Positions 15,123-24,469 are shown, counted from the stretch's first letter. The stretch: 37,506 nt of DNA from Candidatus Nitrosopumilus sp. (GCA_028377625.1 JAONKT010000004.1:1-37506), one strand, 5' to 3'. Translations and numbers: made by a program. The notes: generated by a model not told the origin, from the sequence alone.

Positions 15123-16385
15123 ATGCACTGGAGAGATACACTTCCTGATTGGTACATCAAAAAATATGGTTCTCAACCATGTATTAACATTGGAACTGCT
15201 GGTCATGTGGATCATGGAAAAACTAGTCTTATTCAAGCATTAACAGGTTCATGGACAAGTGTACATAGTCAAGAATTAAAACGTGGGATTACAATTCGTG
15301 TTGGTTATTCCGATGCAGCTTTTTACAAATGTAAAAAATGTGAAGTACCTTTAGGATATTCTACTACTCCAAAATGTAATAATTGTGGGGATGAAAGTGA
15401 ATTGTCTAGAGTTGTAAGTTTTGTAGATAGTCCTGGACACGAAAGTTTGATGGCAAATATGCTTTCTGGTTCTGCATTAATGGATGGTGCATTACTATTG
15501 GTTGCAGCAAATGAACAAGTTCCTAAACCACAAACAAAAGAACATCTTTTAGCTCTTCAAACCCTTGGAATTCAACAGATAGTTGTACTTCAAAATAAAG
15601 TTGATTTGCTTTCATATGATGAAGTAATGGGAAATTATAAAGATATTACAAAATTTGTTAAAGGAACTAATGCATCTAAATCTCCTGTTATCCCAATTTC
15701 TGCTCAATCTGGATTAAATCTTGATGCATTAATTGGAGCCATAGAATCTTCAATAAAGACACCTGAACGAGATGAAAAAGCTGATCCTGTAATGCATGTT
15801 TTACGTTCTTTTGATGTAAACAAACCTGGAATTAAATTAAAAGATATGAAAGGAGGTGTAATTGGTGGCAGTTTAACTCAAGGAATTTTTAATGTTGGTG
15901 ATGAAATTGAAATTAAACCCGGCTTGATAAATGAAAAAAAGAAATCTTATGAACCTATTTTCACAGAAATTACTTCATTAGGAACTGCTGCGGGAATTGT
16001 TGAATCTGTAAAACCTGGAGGCTTAGTTGCAATTGGTACAAAATTAGATCCATCAATGACTAGAAGTGATTCATTCATTGGTTCAGTAATTGGAAAACCT
16101 GGGACACTTCCTGATAATTCTACTTTGCTAAAACTTCAAGTTAACTTGTTTGATTCTGCTGTAGGCACTACTGAAGACATCAAAGTTGATCCGATAAAAA
16201 TGGGTGAATTACTTCGATTAAACATTGGAACTGCTCCAGTATTAGGTAAAGTCACTAAAGTCAAATCATCTAAAGTAGAAATTGAACTCAGACGACCTGC
16301 TTGCATCTTTGAAAATGGACATGTAGCAATAAGTAGAAGAATTGCTGAAAGATGGAGATTAATTGGTGCAGGTATAGTTGGTTGA
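15123..16385 (+). CDS. Translation initiation factor aIF2 subunit gamma
   Basis: This GTPase core subunit of aIF2 carries initiator Met-tRNA to the small ribosomal subunit. The G1 loop is GHVDHGKT (27-34), switch/G3 is DSPGH (102-106) and G4 is NKVD (158-161). The zinc knuckle unique to eIF2 gamma is present (C70, C73, C85, C88). The two beta-barrel domains follow. Length is 420 residues. A TATA-like CTTAACATATA lies about 25 bp upstream of the ATG. The downstream PIN gene overlaps its end by 8 bases, so the two are co-translated. Confidence 0.95.
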   Translation: MHWRDTLPDWYIKKYGSQPCINIGTAGHVDHGKTSLIQALTGSWTSVHSQELKRGITIRVGYSDAAFYKCKKCEVPLGYSTTPKCNNCGDESELSRVVSFVDSPGHESLMANMLSGSALMDGALLLVAANEQVPKPQTKEHLLALQTLGIQQIVVLQNKVDLLSYDEVMGNYKDITKFVKGTNASKSPVIPISAQSGLNLDALIGAIESSIKTPERDEKADPVMHVLRSFDVNKPGIKLKDMKGGVIGGSLTQGIFNVGDEIEIKPGLINEKKKSYEPIFTEITSLGTAAGIVESVKPGGLVAIGTKLDPSMTRSDSFIGSVIGKPGTLPDNSTLLKLQVNLFDSAVGTTEDIKVDPIKMGELLRLNIGTAPVLGKVTKVKSSKVEIELRRPACIFENGHVAISRRIAERWRLIGAGIVG

Positions 16386-16746
16386 AGTACTCTGTGACAC
16401 CAATTTTTTAATTCATTTAGCAACTAAACGAATCAAAAATATTGATAATCTAGATATGGAAATAGGCTCAATTTCTTTTGTTATTCCCGAAGTTGTTAAA
16501 AATGAATTAATAAAACTACAACAAATTCCAGAAAAAAATCAAGAAGTAACTATGACATTAAATTTTATTAAAAAATTCAAAACAATTCCAATAAATGGAA
16601 CTTATGCAGATAAAGAATTAATTGATTATGTAAAAAATAATCATAGTATAATAGGTACAATGGATAAAGGACTTAAAAATAAAATCAAGAAACTAGGAAG
16701 TTCTATTTTATCTATACATAATGACAAGATAGTTCTTGAAAGTTAG
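16378..16746 (+). CDS. PIN-domain nuclease (Fcf1/VapC-like)
   Basis: The 122-residue protein has the acidic residues of a PIN nuclease in order: D7 (CDTNFLI), E43 (VVKNELIKL), D78 or D83 (YADKELIDYV) and D96 (GTMDKGLKNK). PIN domains are metal-dependent RNases used in rRNA processing and in toxin-antitoxin pairs. There is no antitoxin beside it. The overlap with aIF2 gamma is a conserved archaeal arrangement and points to a housekeeping role in ribosome biogenesis. The start is TTG at 16378, inside the end of the aIF2 gamma gene. Confidence 0.85.
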   Translation: MVEVLCDTNFLIHLATKRIKNIDNLDMEIGSISFVIPEVVKNELIKLQQIPEKNQEVTMTLNFIKKFKTIPINGTYADKELIDYVKNNHSIIGTMDKGLKNKIKKLGSSILSIHNDKIVLES

Positions 16747-16781
16747 TAAACTTTATTTTAAAAATAATTAATTGTAATTGT

Positions 16782-17225
16782 ATGTCTGAATTTTCTATAA
16801 CTAGTACTGATTTTAAAGAGGGTGAAGAGATTCCAAAGAAATTTGGTTATAAATTTGAAAATAAACAACCAAATATTGAGGTTGATAATGTTCCAGAAAA
16901 TGCTTCTAGTATTGCATTAATTATGGATGATCCTGATGCAATGGCTGCAGTTGGAAAAATTTGGGTTCATTGGTTAGTATTTGGATCAAATGAATCTAAA
17001 AAATTTCCAAATGGAAATTTAAGAAGAGAAGGCAAGACAGATTTTGGTGAACTTGGATATGGAGGACCTGCACCACCTAATGGACGACATACATACATCT
17101 TCAAGGCATATGCTCTTGATATCACACCTGATTTGAAAAAAGGTTACTCTAAACAAGAATTAGAGGATGCAATGAAAGGTCATATCATTACAGAATCTAA
17201 ACTAACTGGAACTTTTACGTCTTAA
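16782..17225 (+). CDS. YbhB/YbcL-type PEBP-family protein
   Basis: The 147-residue protein carries the phosphatidylethanolamine-binding-protein signature: DDPDAMAAVGKIWVHWLVF near residue 50 and GYGGPAPPNGRHTYIFKAYALD near 100. Prokaryotic members (the Raf-kinase-inhibitor-like family) bind small anions, but their role is not settled. It has no signal peptide. It stands alone, 35 bp after the PIN gene, and converges with nop10. Confidence 0.9.
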   Translation: MSEFSITSTDFKEGEEIPKKFGYKFENKQPNIEVDNVPENASSIALIMDDPDAMAAVGKIWVHWLVFGSNESKKFPNGNLRREGKTDFGELGYGGPAPPNGRHTYIFKAYALDITPDLKKGYSKQELEDAMKGHIITESKLTGTFTS

Positions 17226-17229
17226 TTTT

Positions 17230-17385
17230 TTAAGAATATCTTTCTGCTAATCTATATCTCATGTATTTATCATCTGGTGAAAATTTACCTGGATGTACTG
17301 ATTTTGTATCTCCATCACATTTTGGACACTTATCTTTTAATGTATAATGACTGCACTTTGAGCATTTTCGTAATTGAAATTTCAT
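17230..17385 (-). CDS. nop10: H/ACA ribonucleoprotein protein Nop10
   Basis: This 51-residue protein is part of the H/ACA RNP that makes pseudouridine in rRNA, with Cbf5, Gar1 and L7Ae. Four zinc cysteines (C8, C11, C20, C23) make the ribbon, and the conserved tail HPGKFSPDDKYMRYR identifies the family. It is too short for many gene finders. Its ATG is one base after the stop of the aIF2 alpha gene, the arrangement found in many archaea. Confidence 0.93.
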   Translation of the reverse strand: MKFQLRKCSKCSHYTLKDKCPKCDGDTKSVHPGKFSPDDKYMRYRLAERYS

Positions 17386-17386
17386 T

Positions 17387-18178
17387 TTAACTTTCTCTAG
17401 TTTTCTTTGAATCTTCTCTTGTAAATTTAAACAAACCTTTTTTCTTTTCTATGTTAGTTTGAATTTCTTCAATAATTGGTTTTAGTGATTTCTCAGCAGA
17501 TTTAAAATCTTGAGAAGTAATTGATATTCTGTATTTTGGTGCTCCTAAATATGTAATATCCATTGTTGAATCTTTTTTAATTATATCTAATAATGTTTTT
17601 TTAATTATTTCAACTCCATCAGATTTGTTATTTGTTATTTCCATAATTCCTCTAATTTCTACCGATGGTAGTTTAATTTTTGAACAAATTTCTTCAATTG
17701 GTGTTGTAATTTTTTTTGCAAGTTTAAGATCTGAAACTATACTAATTCCATTTCTTGCAATTTCCATGAACCCATCATAAACAGAATCAAATTTTGTATA
17801 GAGTTTATCTTCTAATTTTTCAATTTCATCATCTGTTAATTTTGCTTTTTCTTGAAGATTTTCTAATAATGTTTTACCTTTTTCATATTTTTTAACTTCT
17901 TTTAATTTCTGTTTTTTTTGATCTTTTGAAACTTGTTTTAATGATAAATCAATATCTCCTGCTTTTACTTTTTTCACAAGTAAAACTTTTTTCTCTCCAT
18001 CTTTTACAAATCTATTAACTGATCTAATCCAACCTGGTGCTATTTCTGAAATATGTAAAAATCCCTGAATATCATCATATTCATCTAATGTGACATAGGC
18101 CCCATGATCCATCACTTTAGTTACTGTGGCTAGAATAATTTCCCCCTGTTCAGGCATTTCTTGAATTTCAGTAGACAA
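17387..18178 (-). CDS. Translation initiation factor aIF2 subunit alpha
   Basis: The N-terminal S1 (OB) domain (about 12-85) contains HGAYVTLDEYDDIQGFLHISEI and IDLSLKQV. A helical middle domain and a C-terminal alpha/beta domain (MDITYLGAPKYRISITSQDF) follow. It binds aIF2 gamma and contacts initiator tRNA. The start is TTG at 18178, giving 263 residues; an ATG at 18157 (MPEQGEII) is the alternative. The TAAATTAAT at 18202-18210 (reverse strand ATTAATTTA) is about 28 bp from the TTG and favours it. Co-transcribed with nop10. Confidence 0.92.
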   Translation of the reverse strand: MSTEIQEMPEQGEIILATVTKVMDHGAYVTLDEYDDIQGFLHISEIAPGWIRSVNRFVKDGEKKVLLVKKVKAGDIDLSLKQVSKDQKKQKLKEVKKYEKGKTLLENLQEKAKLTDDEIEKLEDKLYTKFDSVYDGFMEIARNGISIVSDLKLAKKITTPIEEICSKIKLPSVEIRGIMEITNNKSDGVEIIKKTLLDIIKKDSTMDITYLGAPKYRISITSQDFKSAEKSLKPIIEEIQTNIEKKKGLFKFTREDSKKTRES

Positions 18179-18218
18179 TTCTTCTAAAACTTTCCAATCT
18201 GTAAATTAATGTTGCTCG

Positions 18219-18761
18219 TTAGAAATCAATCCCTTTTTTTGCTTTAATACCCTGTTGAAATGGATGCTTAATTTCTTTCATTTCTGTTACTAAATCTGCT
18301 ACTTCAATTACTTGATCTTTTGCATAATTACCTGTTAATACTAAATCTACATTTTGAGGTTTTGAGTAAATTAAATCTAAAACATCTTTAATTTCAATTA
18401 AATTAAGATTAACTGCATAATTTATCTCATCTAATATTACTATGTCGTATTTACCAGATTGGATTTTTTCATTACTTATTCTGATTGCTTCTTTTGCAAC
18501 TTTTTCATGATCTGTTTTTGGACTTTTGTCATCAATAATCCCCACAAATCCTTTACCTATTGCAACCATTTCAAATTCGGGTTCTAATCTCTTTGATGAA
18601 TCCATTTCACCATAGTGCCATGAACCCTTGATAAATTGAATCATACATGTTTTCTTTTTATATCCTGTAGCTCTTAATGCAATCCCTAACGCAGCAGTTG
18701 TTTTCCCTTTACCTTTCCCAGTATATACAATAGTTAACCCTTTTTCTACCATATTACTCAT
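18219..18761 (-). CDS. cobO: Corrinoid adenosyltransferase (CobO/BtuR type)
   Basis: This ATP-dependent enzyme attaches the 5'-deoxyadenosyl group to cob(I)yrinic acid diamide or cobinamide, making the adenosyl form of B12. The P-loop GKGKGKT (15-21) is at the start. The family sequences MIQFIKGSWHYGE, VILDEINYAVNLNLI and VDLVLTGNYAKD follow. Length 180 is typical. The ATG is at 18761; an alternative ATG is three codons in. It is divergent from cbiA across a 74-bp AT-rich gap. The aIF2 alpha gene lies downstream. Confidence 0.93.
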   Translation of the reverse strand: MSNMVEKGLTIVYTGKGKGKTTAALGIALRATGYKKKTCMIQFIKGSWHYGEMDSSKRLEPEFEMVAIGKGFVGIIDDKSPKTDHEKVAKEAIRISNEKIQSGKYDIVILDEINYAVNLNLIEIKDVLDLIYSKPQNVDLVLTGNYAKDQVIEVADLVTEMKEIKHPFQQGIKAKKGIDF

Positions 18762-18835
18762 TAATTTTTATCAGTAAAAACATTCGTTATTTTTCAAGGT
18801 ATCAATTTAAATAAAAAAAAAAATCTACACATACA

Positions 18836-20191
18836 TTGAAAATACCAAGAATTGTTTTAGCAGGAGCAACTAGTGGAGTTGGAAAAACATCGATCACATG
18901 TTCAATTATCTATGCCTTACAAAAAAGAGGTTTTTCTGTACAACCTTTCAAAGTAGGTCCTGACTATATTGATCCCAGTTATTTAACAACTATTTCAAAA
19001 AATAAAACATACAATCTTGATGTATGGTTAATGGGTCAAAAACAAGTTTTAGATAGTTTTGTTTCTCATTCAAATTCTGACATTTCAATTATTGAGGGTG
19101 TGATGGGGTATTATGATGGATTTGAGGGAAATTCTAATCATGCTAGTACTCATCATGTTGCATCTATTACTAAATCACCTGTAATTTTAGTTTTAGATGC
19201 AAGTAAAACTGCTCGTTCTATTGGTGCAACTGCTTTAGGATTTCAAAAATTTCATAGGAATGCAAGAATTGCAGGAATTATTTTGAATAAAATTGGAAGT
19301 AAAAAACATGAGATTCTTTGTAGAGATGCTTTAGTTAAAACAAAACTACCGATAATTGGTGTAATTCCAAAAAATTCTATACTAAATTTAGAATCAAGAC
19401 ACCTTGGTTTAATTTCTACATATGATAATAAAATTTTAAAAAATAAACTTCAAAAAATCTCAAAAATAATTTCAGAATCATTAGATGTTGATAAAATTCT
19501 TAAGATTATCAAAAATCCTATCACTCTTTCAAAAAATAAACCAAATATTACTAAGAAAAATAAAGTAAAAATTGCTATTGCTTTAGATAATTCTTTTAAT
19601 TTTTACTATGACGATAATCTTAATGCATTACGTCGTGAAGGAGCATCGTTAGTTTTTTTCAGTCCAATAAAAGATAAAAAAATTCCAAAATGTGATGGAT
19701 TATACATTGGAGGTGGATTCCCTGAAATTTTAGGAAGTGATCTTTCTAAAAATCAACTTATGAAAAAATCAATAAAAAAATTATCTGAAGATAACTTTCC
19801 TATTTATGCCGAATGTGGTGGATTGATGTATTTGACTAAATCTATTACCAATAATAAAAAAAAATACAAAATGATTGGTTTGTTTGATGCTGAAACAGTA
19901 ATGACAAAGAAAATGAGATTAAATTATACAAAAGGTAAATTTTCTAGTAAAAATATTTTATCCAACACTTTACATGGATTTCGTGGTCATGAATTTCATT
20001 ATTCTCAATTACAATCTGTATCATCCGATTCACAATATGCTTTTGATTTGGATATTGGAGAAGGAATAAAAAATCATCAAGATGGATTAATTCAAAATAA
20101 CACTCTTGCTTCATATGGTCATCTTTATTTTGATAGTTCTAATTATGCTGAAATTTTTGTAAAAAATTGTTTGAATGAATCACGTAGATAG
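18836..20191 (+). CDS. cbiA: Cobyrinic acid a,c-diamide synthase
   Basis: The enzyme amidates the a and c side chains of (cob)yrinic acid, using glutamine and ATP. The N-terminal ATPase domain has AGATSGVGKT (9-18) and the FKVGPDYIDP region. The C-terminal class I-like glutaminase has C327 in AECGGLMYL, and LESRHLGL and GFRGHEFHYS are family marks. Length is 451 residues. The start is TTG at 18836, since the MKIPRIVLAGA beginning fits the family and no ATG is near. It is divergent from cobO and probably shares its control region. Confidence 0.92.
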   Translation: MKIPRIVLAGATSGVGKTSITCSIIYALQKRGFSVQPFKVGPDYIDPSYLTTISKNKTYNLDVWLMGQKQVLDSFVSHSNSDISIIEGVMGYYDGFEGNSNHASTHHVASITKSPVILVLDASKTARSIGATALGFQKFHRNARIAGIILNKIGSKKHEILCRDALVKTKLPIIGVIPKNSILNLESRHLGLISTYDNKILKNKLQKISKIISESLDVDKILKIIKNPITLSKNKPNITKKNKVKIAIALDNSFNFYYDDNLNALRREGASLVFFSPIKDKKIPKCDGLYIGGGFPEILGSDLSKNQLMKKSIKKLSEDNFPIYAECGGLMYLTKSITNNKKKYKMIGLFDAETVMTKKMRLNYTKGKFSSKNILSNTLHGFRGHEFHYSQLQSVSSDSQYAFDLDIGEGIKNHQDGLIQNNTLASYGHLYFDSSNYAEIFVKNCLNESRR

Positions 20192-20224
20192 TAATCTTAC
20201 AAAATTGTATGTTGAATTATTTTT

Positions 20225-20395
20225 TCACAATTTATTGGCTAGTTTTAATTGAATAACTGTAACTAGACCAATTATTATCAATATGCTGCCAATTGCTAAA
20301 GAGTATTCAAACGCTGGATATGCAAAATAAATAATCAATACAGCAATACCCATTAGAAAAAATCCGGCTATTCCACCTATTGCTAAACTTGTCAT
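20225..20395 (-). CDS. 56-residue two-span membrane protein
   Basis: The ORF reads MTSLAIGGIAGFFLMGIAVLIIYFAY, a short polar turn PAFEYS, then LAIGSILIIIGLVTVIQLKLANKL. Two hydrophobic spans form a membrane hairpin. I recognise no family. Codon composition and start fit the genome. It lies leftward between cbiA and the photolyase gene in an otherwise empty stretch. A transport role in corrinoid metabolism is not supported by any motif. Confidence 0.5.
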   Translation of the reverse strand: MTSLAIGGIAGFFLMGIAVLIIYFAYPAFEYSLAIGSILIIIGLVTVIQLKLANKL

Positions 20396-20422
20396 CAATC
20401 TAAATTATAAAACCAACTTATT

Positions 20423-21937
20423 TTAAATTATTTTCATAAATTTTTTAGAATCTTCTTTAATTTGGTTTTTTCTTTCTTTTGACATATTTTTAATATTTGA
20501 AAATACTGTCCAAAGTCTTGGATTCTTTTTCAATTTTTCTTGATTATTTAAAAAAAAGTTCCAATAAAGATAATTAAAAGGACATGCATTTTTTCCATTT
20601 TTTGTTTTTACATCATATTCACAATTTTTACAATAGTCTGACATTTTATTGATATAATTCCCACTTGCAGCATATGGTTTAGAACCAAGAATTCCTCCAT
20701 CTGCGTAAAGAATCATGCCATGCGTGTTAGGTAATTCAACCCATTCAAATGCATCAGCATATACAGACAGATACCAATTGCAAACTTGTTTAGGTTCAAT
20801 TCCTGCAATCAATGCAAAATTTCCAGTAATCATTAATCTTTGAATATGATGTGCATATGCTTCTTGCTTTGTTTGATCAATACAACTTTTCATACAGTTC
20901 ATTTTTGTTTTTCCAGTCCAGTAAAAATCTGGAAGTTTATTTTTTGCATTAAAAAAATTTGTTTGTGAATATTTTGGCATATAATGCCAGTAAACCCCTC
21001 TTACATATTCTCGCCATCCTACAATTTGTCTTACAAATCCTTCAATTGATTCAATTGGCAAATCTTTATTTTGTAAAACCTTTTGAATCACCTCCCGTGG
21101 ATTTAACAATCCTATGTTTAGATAAACAGATAAAACTGAATGGTAGAGAAATTTTTCATTTTCTTTCATTGCATCTTCATATGGACCAAAAAATTCTAAT
21201 CTATTTTTTATAAAATCCTCTAAACTTTTGATTGCATCCTCTTTAGTTGTTGCAAACCAAAATGGTTCCAAATCTCCAAAATGTTTTGTATATTTTTTTT
21301 CTAATTGTGATATTACACGTTTTGTAATTTTATCTGGTTTACAAATCATTGGAGTGGGAATTCTTGAATGATTTTTTGGTAGTCGTTTCCTATTTTTTAT
21401 ATCATAATTCCATTTTCCACCAATTGGTTTACCTTCATCATCGATTAGAATTTTGTACTTCTTTCTCATTTTTTGATAAAATAGTTCCATTTTGAGTTCT
21501 TTTCTTGAATTTGCCCAATCTGAAAACTCATCTATTTTACAAAAAAATCTTGAATCTTCTAAAATAGTCACAGGAATATTCAATACTTTCTTCCATTTTT
21601 TTACCTCGTCTAAAACTCGATATTCACTAGGATGCGTAATTTTGATAGATTTTGGATTAAATTTTTTGCATTGCATTTCTAATTCTTTTGTAAAATTTTC
21701 CTTTGATTTATCAAATTCAACATATGTTACATCAAATTTATTTTTTTTAAGTTCATTTGCAAAATGCCGCATTGCACTAAATATCAACACTAATTTTTTT
21801 TTGTGATGGTTTGCATAATCTATCTCATTTGAAACTTCCATCATCAAAATTTTATCTTCATTTTTTCTAATTTTTTCTAATGACGATATTTCAAGAGATA
21901 ATTGATCTCCTAATATTATTATTAAATTACGGACCAA
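20423..21937 (-). CDS. Iron-sulfur photolyase/cryptochrome-related protein (PhrB/FeS-BCP family)
   Basis: Members of this family bind FAD and repair UV damage, usually (6-4) photoproducts, with light. The 504-residue protein has the family N-terminus (RNLIIILGDQLSLE) and a C-terminal helical FAD domain. Four cysteines match the spacing of the [4Fe-4S] cluster: C348 (NCMK), C436, C439 (YCKNC) and C452 (NACPF). The sequence HHIQRLMITGNFALIAGIEP and WYLSVYADAFEWVELPN mark the FAD site. The start is TTG at 21937, preceded by AATTAAA-type TATA-like sequence near 21955. It is separated from cobH by 68 bp and probably has its own promoter. Confidence 0.9.
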   Translation of the reverse strand: MVRNLIIILGDQLSLEISSLEKIRKNEDKILMMEVSNEIDYANHHKKKLVLIFSAMRHFANELKKNKFDVTYVEFDKSKENFTKELEMQCKKFNPKSIKITHPSEYRVLDEVKKWKKVLNIPVTILEDSRFFCKIDEFSDWANSRKELKMELFYQKMRKKYKILIDDEGKPIGGKWNYDIKNRKRLPKNHSRIPTPMICKPDKITKRVISQLEKKYTKHFGDLEPFWFATTKEDAIKSLEDFIKNRLEFFGPYEDAMKENEKFLYHSVLSVYLNIGLLNPREVIQKVLQNKDLPIESIEGFVRQIVGWREYVRGVYWHYMPKYSQTNFFNAKNKLPDFYWTGKTKMNCMKSCIDQTKQEAYAHHIQRLMITGNFALIAGIEPKQVCNWYLSVYADAFEWVELPNTHGMILYADGGILGSKPYAASGNYINKMSDYCKNCEYDVKTKNGKNACPFNYLYWNFFLNNQEKLKKNPRLWTVFSNIKNMSKERKNQIKEDSKKFMKII

Positions 21938-22005
21938 AGTTAATCATTTTTAATTAAATTTCTTAATTTATTACCCTTGTTCCAAATTACAAAACTTTTT
22001 GATAA

Positions 22006-22647
22006 TTAATTAGATGACTCTGCTCTAATCAATTTGAAAATTGCGTTAATTATTGCTGAAGCTGATGAACTTCCTCCTTTTCTTCCTAAATTAGTAATGA
22101 ATGGAGTTCCTTCCAACTTTGATAACTCTTCTTTTGATTCTGGTGCACAGATGAATCCAACTGGAATTCCTATGATTAACGCTGGTTTTACTATTCCTTC
22201 TTTTACCATTTCAATTACTTCCATTAAAGCAGTTGGTGCATTTCCTATTGCAACTATTCCTCCATCAATGTCATCCTTTGCAACTCTCATTGAAACTTGA
22301 GAACGTGTTTTACCTTCATGTTTAGCTTGTTCCATAATTTCTGGTTTGGATATGTTGCAAACTATGTTATTTCCAAAATCTTTTGGATTTTGTTTATTTA
22401 GACCACCTATCACTCCGTTTACATCTACTACAATACTACATCCATTTTTGAGAGCGTTCATACCACTTTCAATAGCATCTTTTTGAAAAATGAGCCTATT
22501 TTTATCTGCAAAATCAAAATCTGCGGTAGAATGAATAATTCTTCTTACAATTGGCCATTCTTTTTCATTATAATTATGTGAGCCAATTTCATCTTCAATC
22601 ATTTTCATGCTAGCATCTTCAATTGATTGGCCTTTCTTAGTTTGCAT
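22006..22647 (-). CDS. cobH: Precorrin-8X/cobalt-precorrin-8 methylmutase
   Basis: This enzyme moves the C-11 methyl group to C-12 to form (hydrogeno)cobyrinic acid. The catalytic histidine is H39 in RRIIHSTADFDF. The later parts (VDVNGVIGGL, GNAPTALMEVIE, IGIPVGFICAPESKEEL, GRKGGSSSASA) are typical of CobH/CbiC. Length is 213 residues. Its first 11 bases overlap the end of cbiX, so it is the last gene of the leftward cbiD-cbiG-cbiX-cobH operon. Confidence 0.94.
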   Translation of the reverse strand: MQTKKGQSIEDASMKMIEDEIGSHNYNEKEWPIVRRIIHSTADFDFADKNRLIFQKDAIESGMNALKNGCSIVVDVNGVIGGLNKQNPKDFGNNIVCNISKPEIMEQAKHEGKTRSQVSMRVAKDDIDGGIVAIGNAPTALMEVIEMVKEGIVKPALIIGIPVGFICAPESKEELSKLEGTPFITNLGRKGGSSSASAIINAIFKLIRAESSN

Positions 22648-23389
22648 TCTCTACTTCCTCTGCTCTTTCTAATATTAAATCTACCATTTTTTGATCTGTT
22701 CCAATATGTTTTGTAATATAGCTCTTGTCAATTTTAGAATTTTCTAATGCTGGGATTAAGTCATTATTGATATCTGTTTTTACATGTGCTCCTTCATGCA
22801 GAAAATAAAATACATTTACTAGAACATTTGGATTATTTTTTTCACAACTTTTTATTCCTTCAAAAATATCTGGTTGTTCTATTTCTAACCATGATCTACT
22901 TACATTTCTGTAATTATCTTTTAATTCCTTTACAATATAGTCTAGTGATCTTTGTGCATTAGGATCTACACTTCCATGACCAATGACCATAACATCTACA
23001 TCTTTAGACTCAAGAGTAATTTGATTTTCTTTTAATGTTGAGTCTACCCTACTTTGAACTATTTCTACTAAAGTTTTATGCATCATCATTGGTTTAGTAA
23101 CAAGAAATTTTATTTTAGTATCTTTTTGAAATTTCATTACATCTGTTACAGCATTTTTAACTTTTTTCCCTGGATATAGAAAATATGGAACTATTGTAAG
23201 TGTATCAATATCTTGTTTTAGAGATTTCTCAATCCCATCTTCAATATATGGTGGTTCTACTTCTAAAAAGCAATAATCAACAAAATTATAATCTCCTTTA
23301 TCTCTAATTCCTTCACAAATAACTTCTAATTCTTCAGATGCCTCTCTTTGTCTACTTCCTCTATCAATTAGTAATATTCCCCTTTTCAA
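22637..23389 (-). CDS. cbiX: Sirohydrochlorin cobaltochelatase-like, tandem CbiX type
   Basis: CbiX inserts cobalt into sirohydrochlorin. The 250-residue protein is a duplication of the short CbiX domain. The C-terminal half keeps the metal-site histidines: H138 in VIGHGS and H202 in FYFLHEGAHVKTDI. In the N-terminal half the matching positions are R10 (LIDRGS) and K76 (YPGKKV), so only the second half appears catalytic. Its ATG overlaps the cbiG stop by four bases and its end overlaps cobH. The operon neighbours support cobalt chelation. Confidence 0.88.
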   Translation of the reverse strand: MKRGILLIDRGSRQREASEELEVICEGIRDKGDYNFVDYCFLEVEPPYIEDGIEKSLKQDIDTLTIVPYFLYPGKKVKNAVTDVMKFQKDTKIKFLVTKPMMMHKTLVEIVQSRVDSTLKENQITLESKDVDVMVIGHGSVDPNAQRSLDYIVKELKDNYRNVSRSWLEIEQPDIFEGIKSCEKNNPNVLVNVFYFLHEGAHVKTDINNDLIPALENSKIDKSYITKHIGTDQKMVDLILERAEEVENAN

Positions 23390-24444
23390 TTTATTTTCCT
23401 CGCAATTGCTACTGTTAAATTTGGAGGGAATTTCTGCTTTTCTACAATTAATTCTCCTTTTGATACTTTAATTGCAGCAGCTTCAGAAACACTTGCTGTT
23501 CCTTCAAATGCTTTTACTGTGGTAGATGGATTTGGAGTAATAATTTCTGCAAGTTCTTCTCTATCAACATATTCTACAGGTACTTGCATTTCTTTTCCAA
23601 GATCTATTAATCCTTGAACATCTTCAGGTTTTTTTATTGAAACAAGCTTTGCAATGGATTTTGGACTTAAATTGAATTTTTTTAAACAATGATCTATTCC
23701 TTCTTTGATTGTATCCTTTGTTGTATCCCAATGCAATCCGATACCAATCACTAAACTTTGTGGACGATAAATTACAGATTCTTGAGATAATTCATTATCA
23801 ATAACTGTGTCTGAAATTATAAGATGTGCTTTAGAATTTGATTTTTTTAAATCTTCTAAACTATCATAAATTGTAACATTTTTTGGTAATTGTTTATACC
23901 ACTTTTGATCATTTGTTTGTTGAAAAACACCAATAGGTTCTGCATTTACCATATGTGCACTAATTTTAGTTACTGTTGTGTCATTGTCAATCTTCCAACC
24001 AAATTCTCTACCTACTAAATCAACTGCAATTGTTTTGTTTACATCTGCTGCAGTTGTAATTACAGGTAATGCATTTAATTTTTCAGAAATTTCTTGAGTT
24101 AATTCATTTGCTCCACCAATATGGCCAGATAAAACACTAATTACAAAATTTGTCTTATCATCAATTACAATTACTGCAGGATCTGTTTTCTTATCTTTCA
24201 AATGGGGTGCAATTAATCTAATAACTGCGCCTAAAGAAAAAAGGCAAATTAATGCATTGGAATTTTTAAAAAGTTCAATAATTTTATCTGATGTAGGCTC
24301 AGAATACCATGTAATACTATTATTTTGATTTGATAATTTGACTGGGGCAAAAATATCCCAATTTGGAAAAAGTTCTTTTAATTTTTCTCCAATATTAATA
24401 CCATTTTTAGTAATTGCAAGAACTGATACTTTTTCCATAATCAA
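23386..24444 (-). CDS. cbiG: Cobalt-precorrin-5A hydrolase CbiG
   Basis: CbiG opens the delta-lactone ring of cobalt-precorrin-5A and releases a two-carbon fragment. Family features are the N-terminal domain with ALICLFSLGAVIRLIAPHLKDKKTDPAV, the central NFVISVLSGHIGGANELT, and the C-terminal CbiG_C domain with VIGIGLHWDTTK and ASVSEAAAI. Length is 352 residues. The start MIMEKVSVLAI could be the second Met. It follows cbiD by 25 bp and overlaps cbiX by four. Confidence 0.93.
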   Translation of the reverse strand: MIMEKVSVLAITKNGINIGEKLKELFPNWDIFAPVKLSNQNNSITWYSEPTSDKIIELFKNSNALICLFSLGAVIRLIAPHLKDKKTDPAVIVIDDKTNFVISVLSGHIGGANELTQEISEKLNALPVITTAADVNKTIAVDLVGREFGWKIDNDTTVTKISAHMVNAEPIGVFQQTNDQKWYKQLPKNVTIYDSLEDLKKSNSKAHLIISDTVIDNELSQESVIYRPQSLVIGIGLHWDTTKDTIKEGIDHCLKKFNLSPKSIAKLVSIKKPEDVQGLIDLGKEMQVPVEYVDREELAEIITPNPSTTVKAFEGTASVSEAAAIKVSKGELIVEKQKFPPNLTVAIARKIN

Positions 24445-24469
24445 AACTTTTTAACTTTAATAAAATACC

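Noticed and set aside
16378-16746. Toxin of a VapBC toxin-antitoxin pair
   Set aside because: The PIN protein overlaps aIF2 gamma and no antitoxin gene is adjacent; a housekeeping RNase role fits better.
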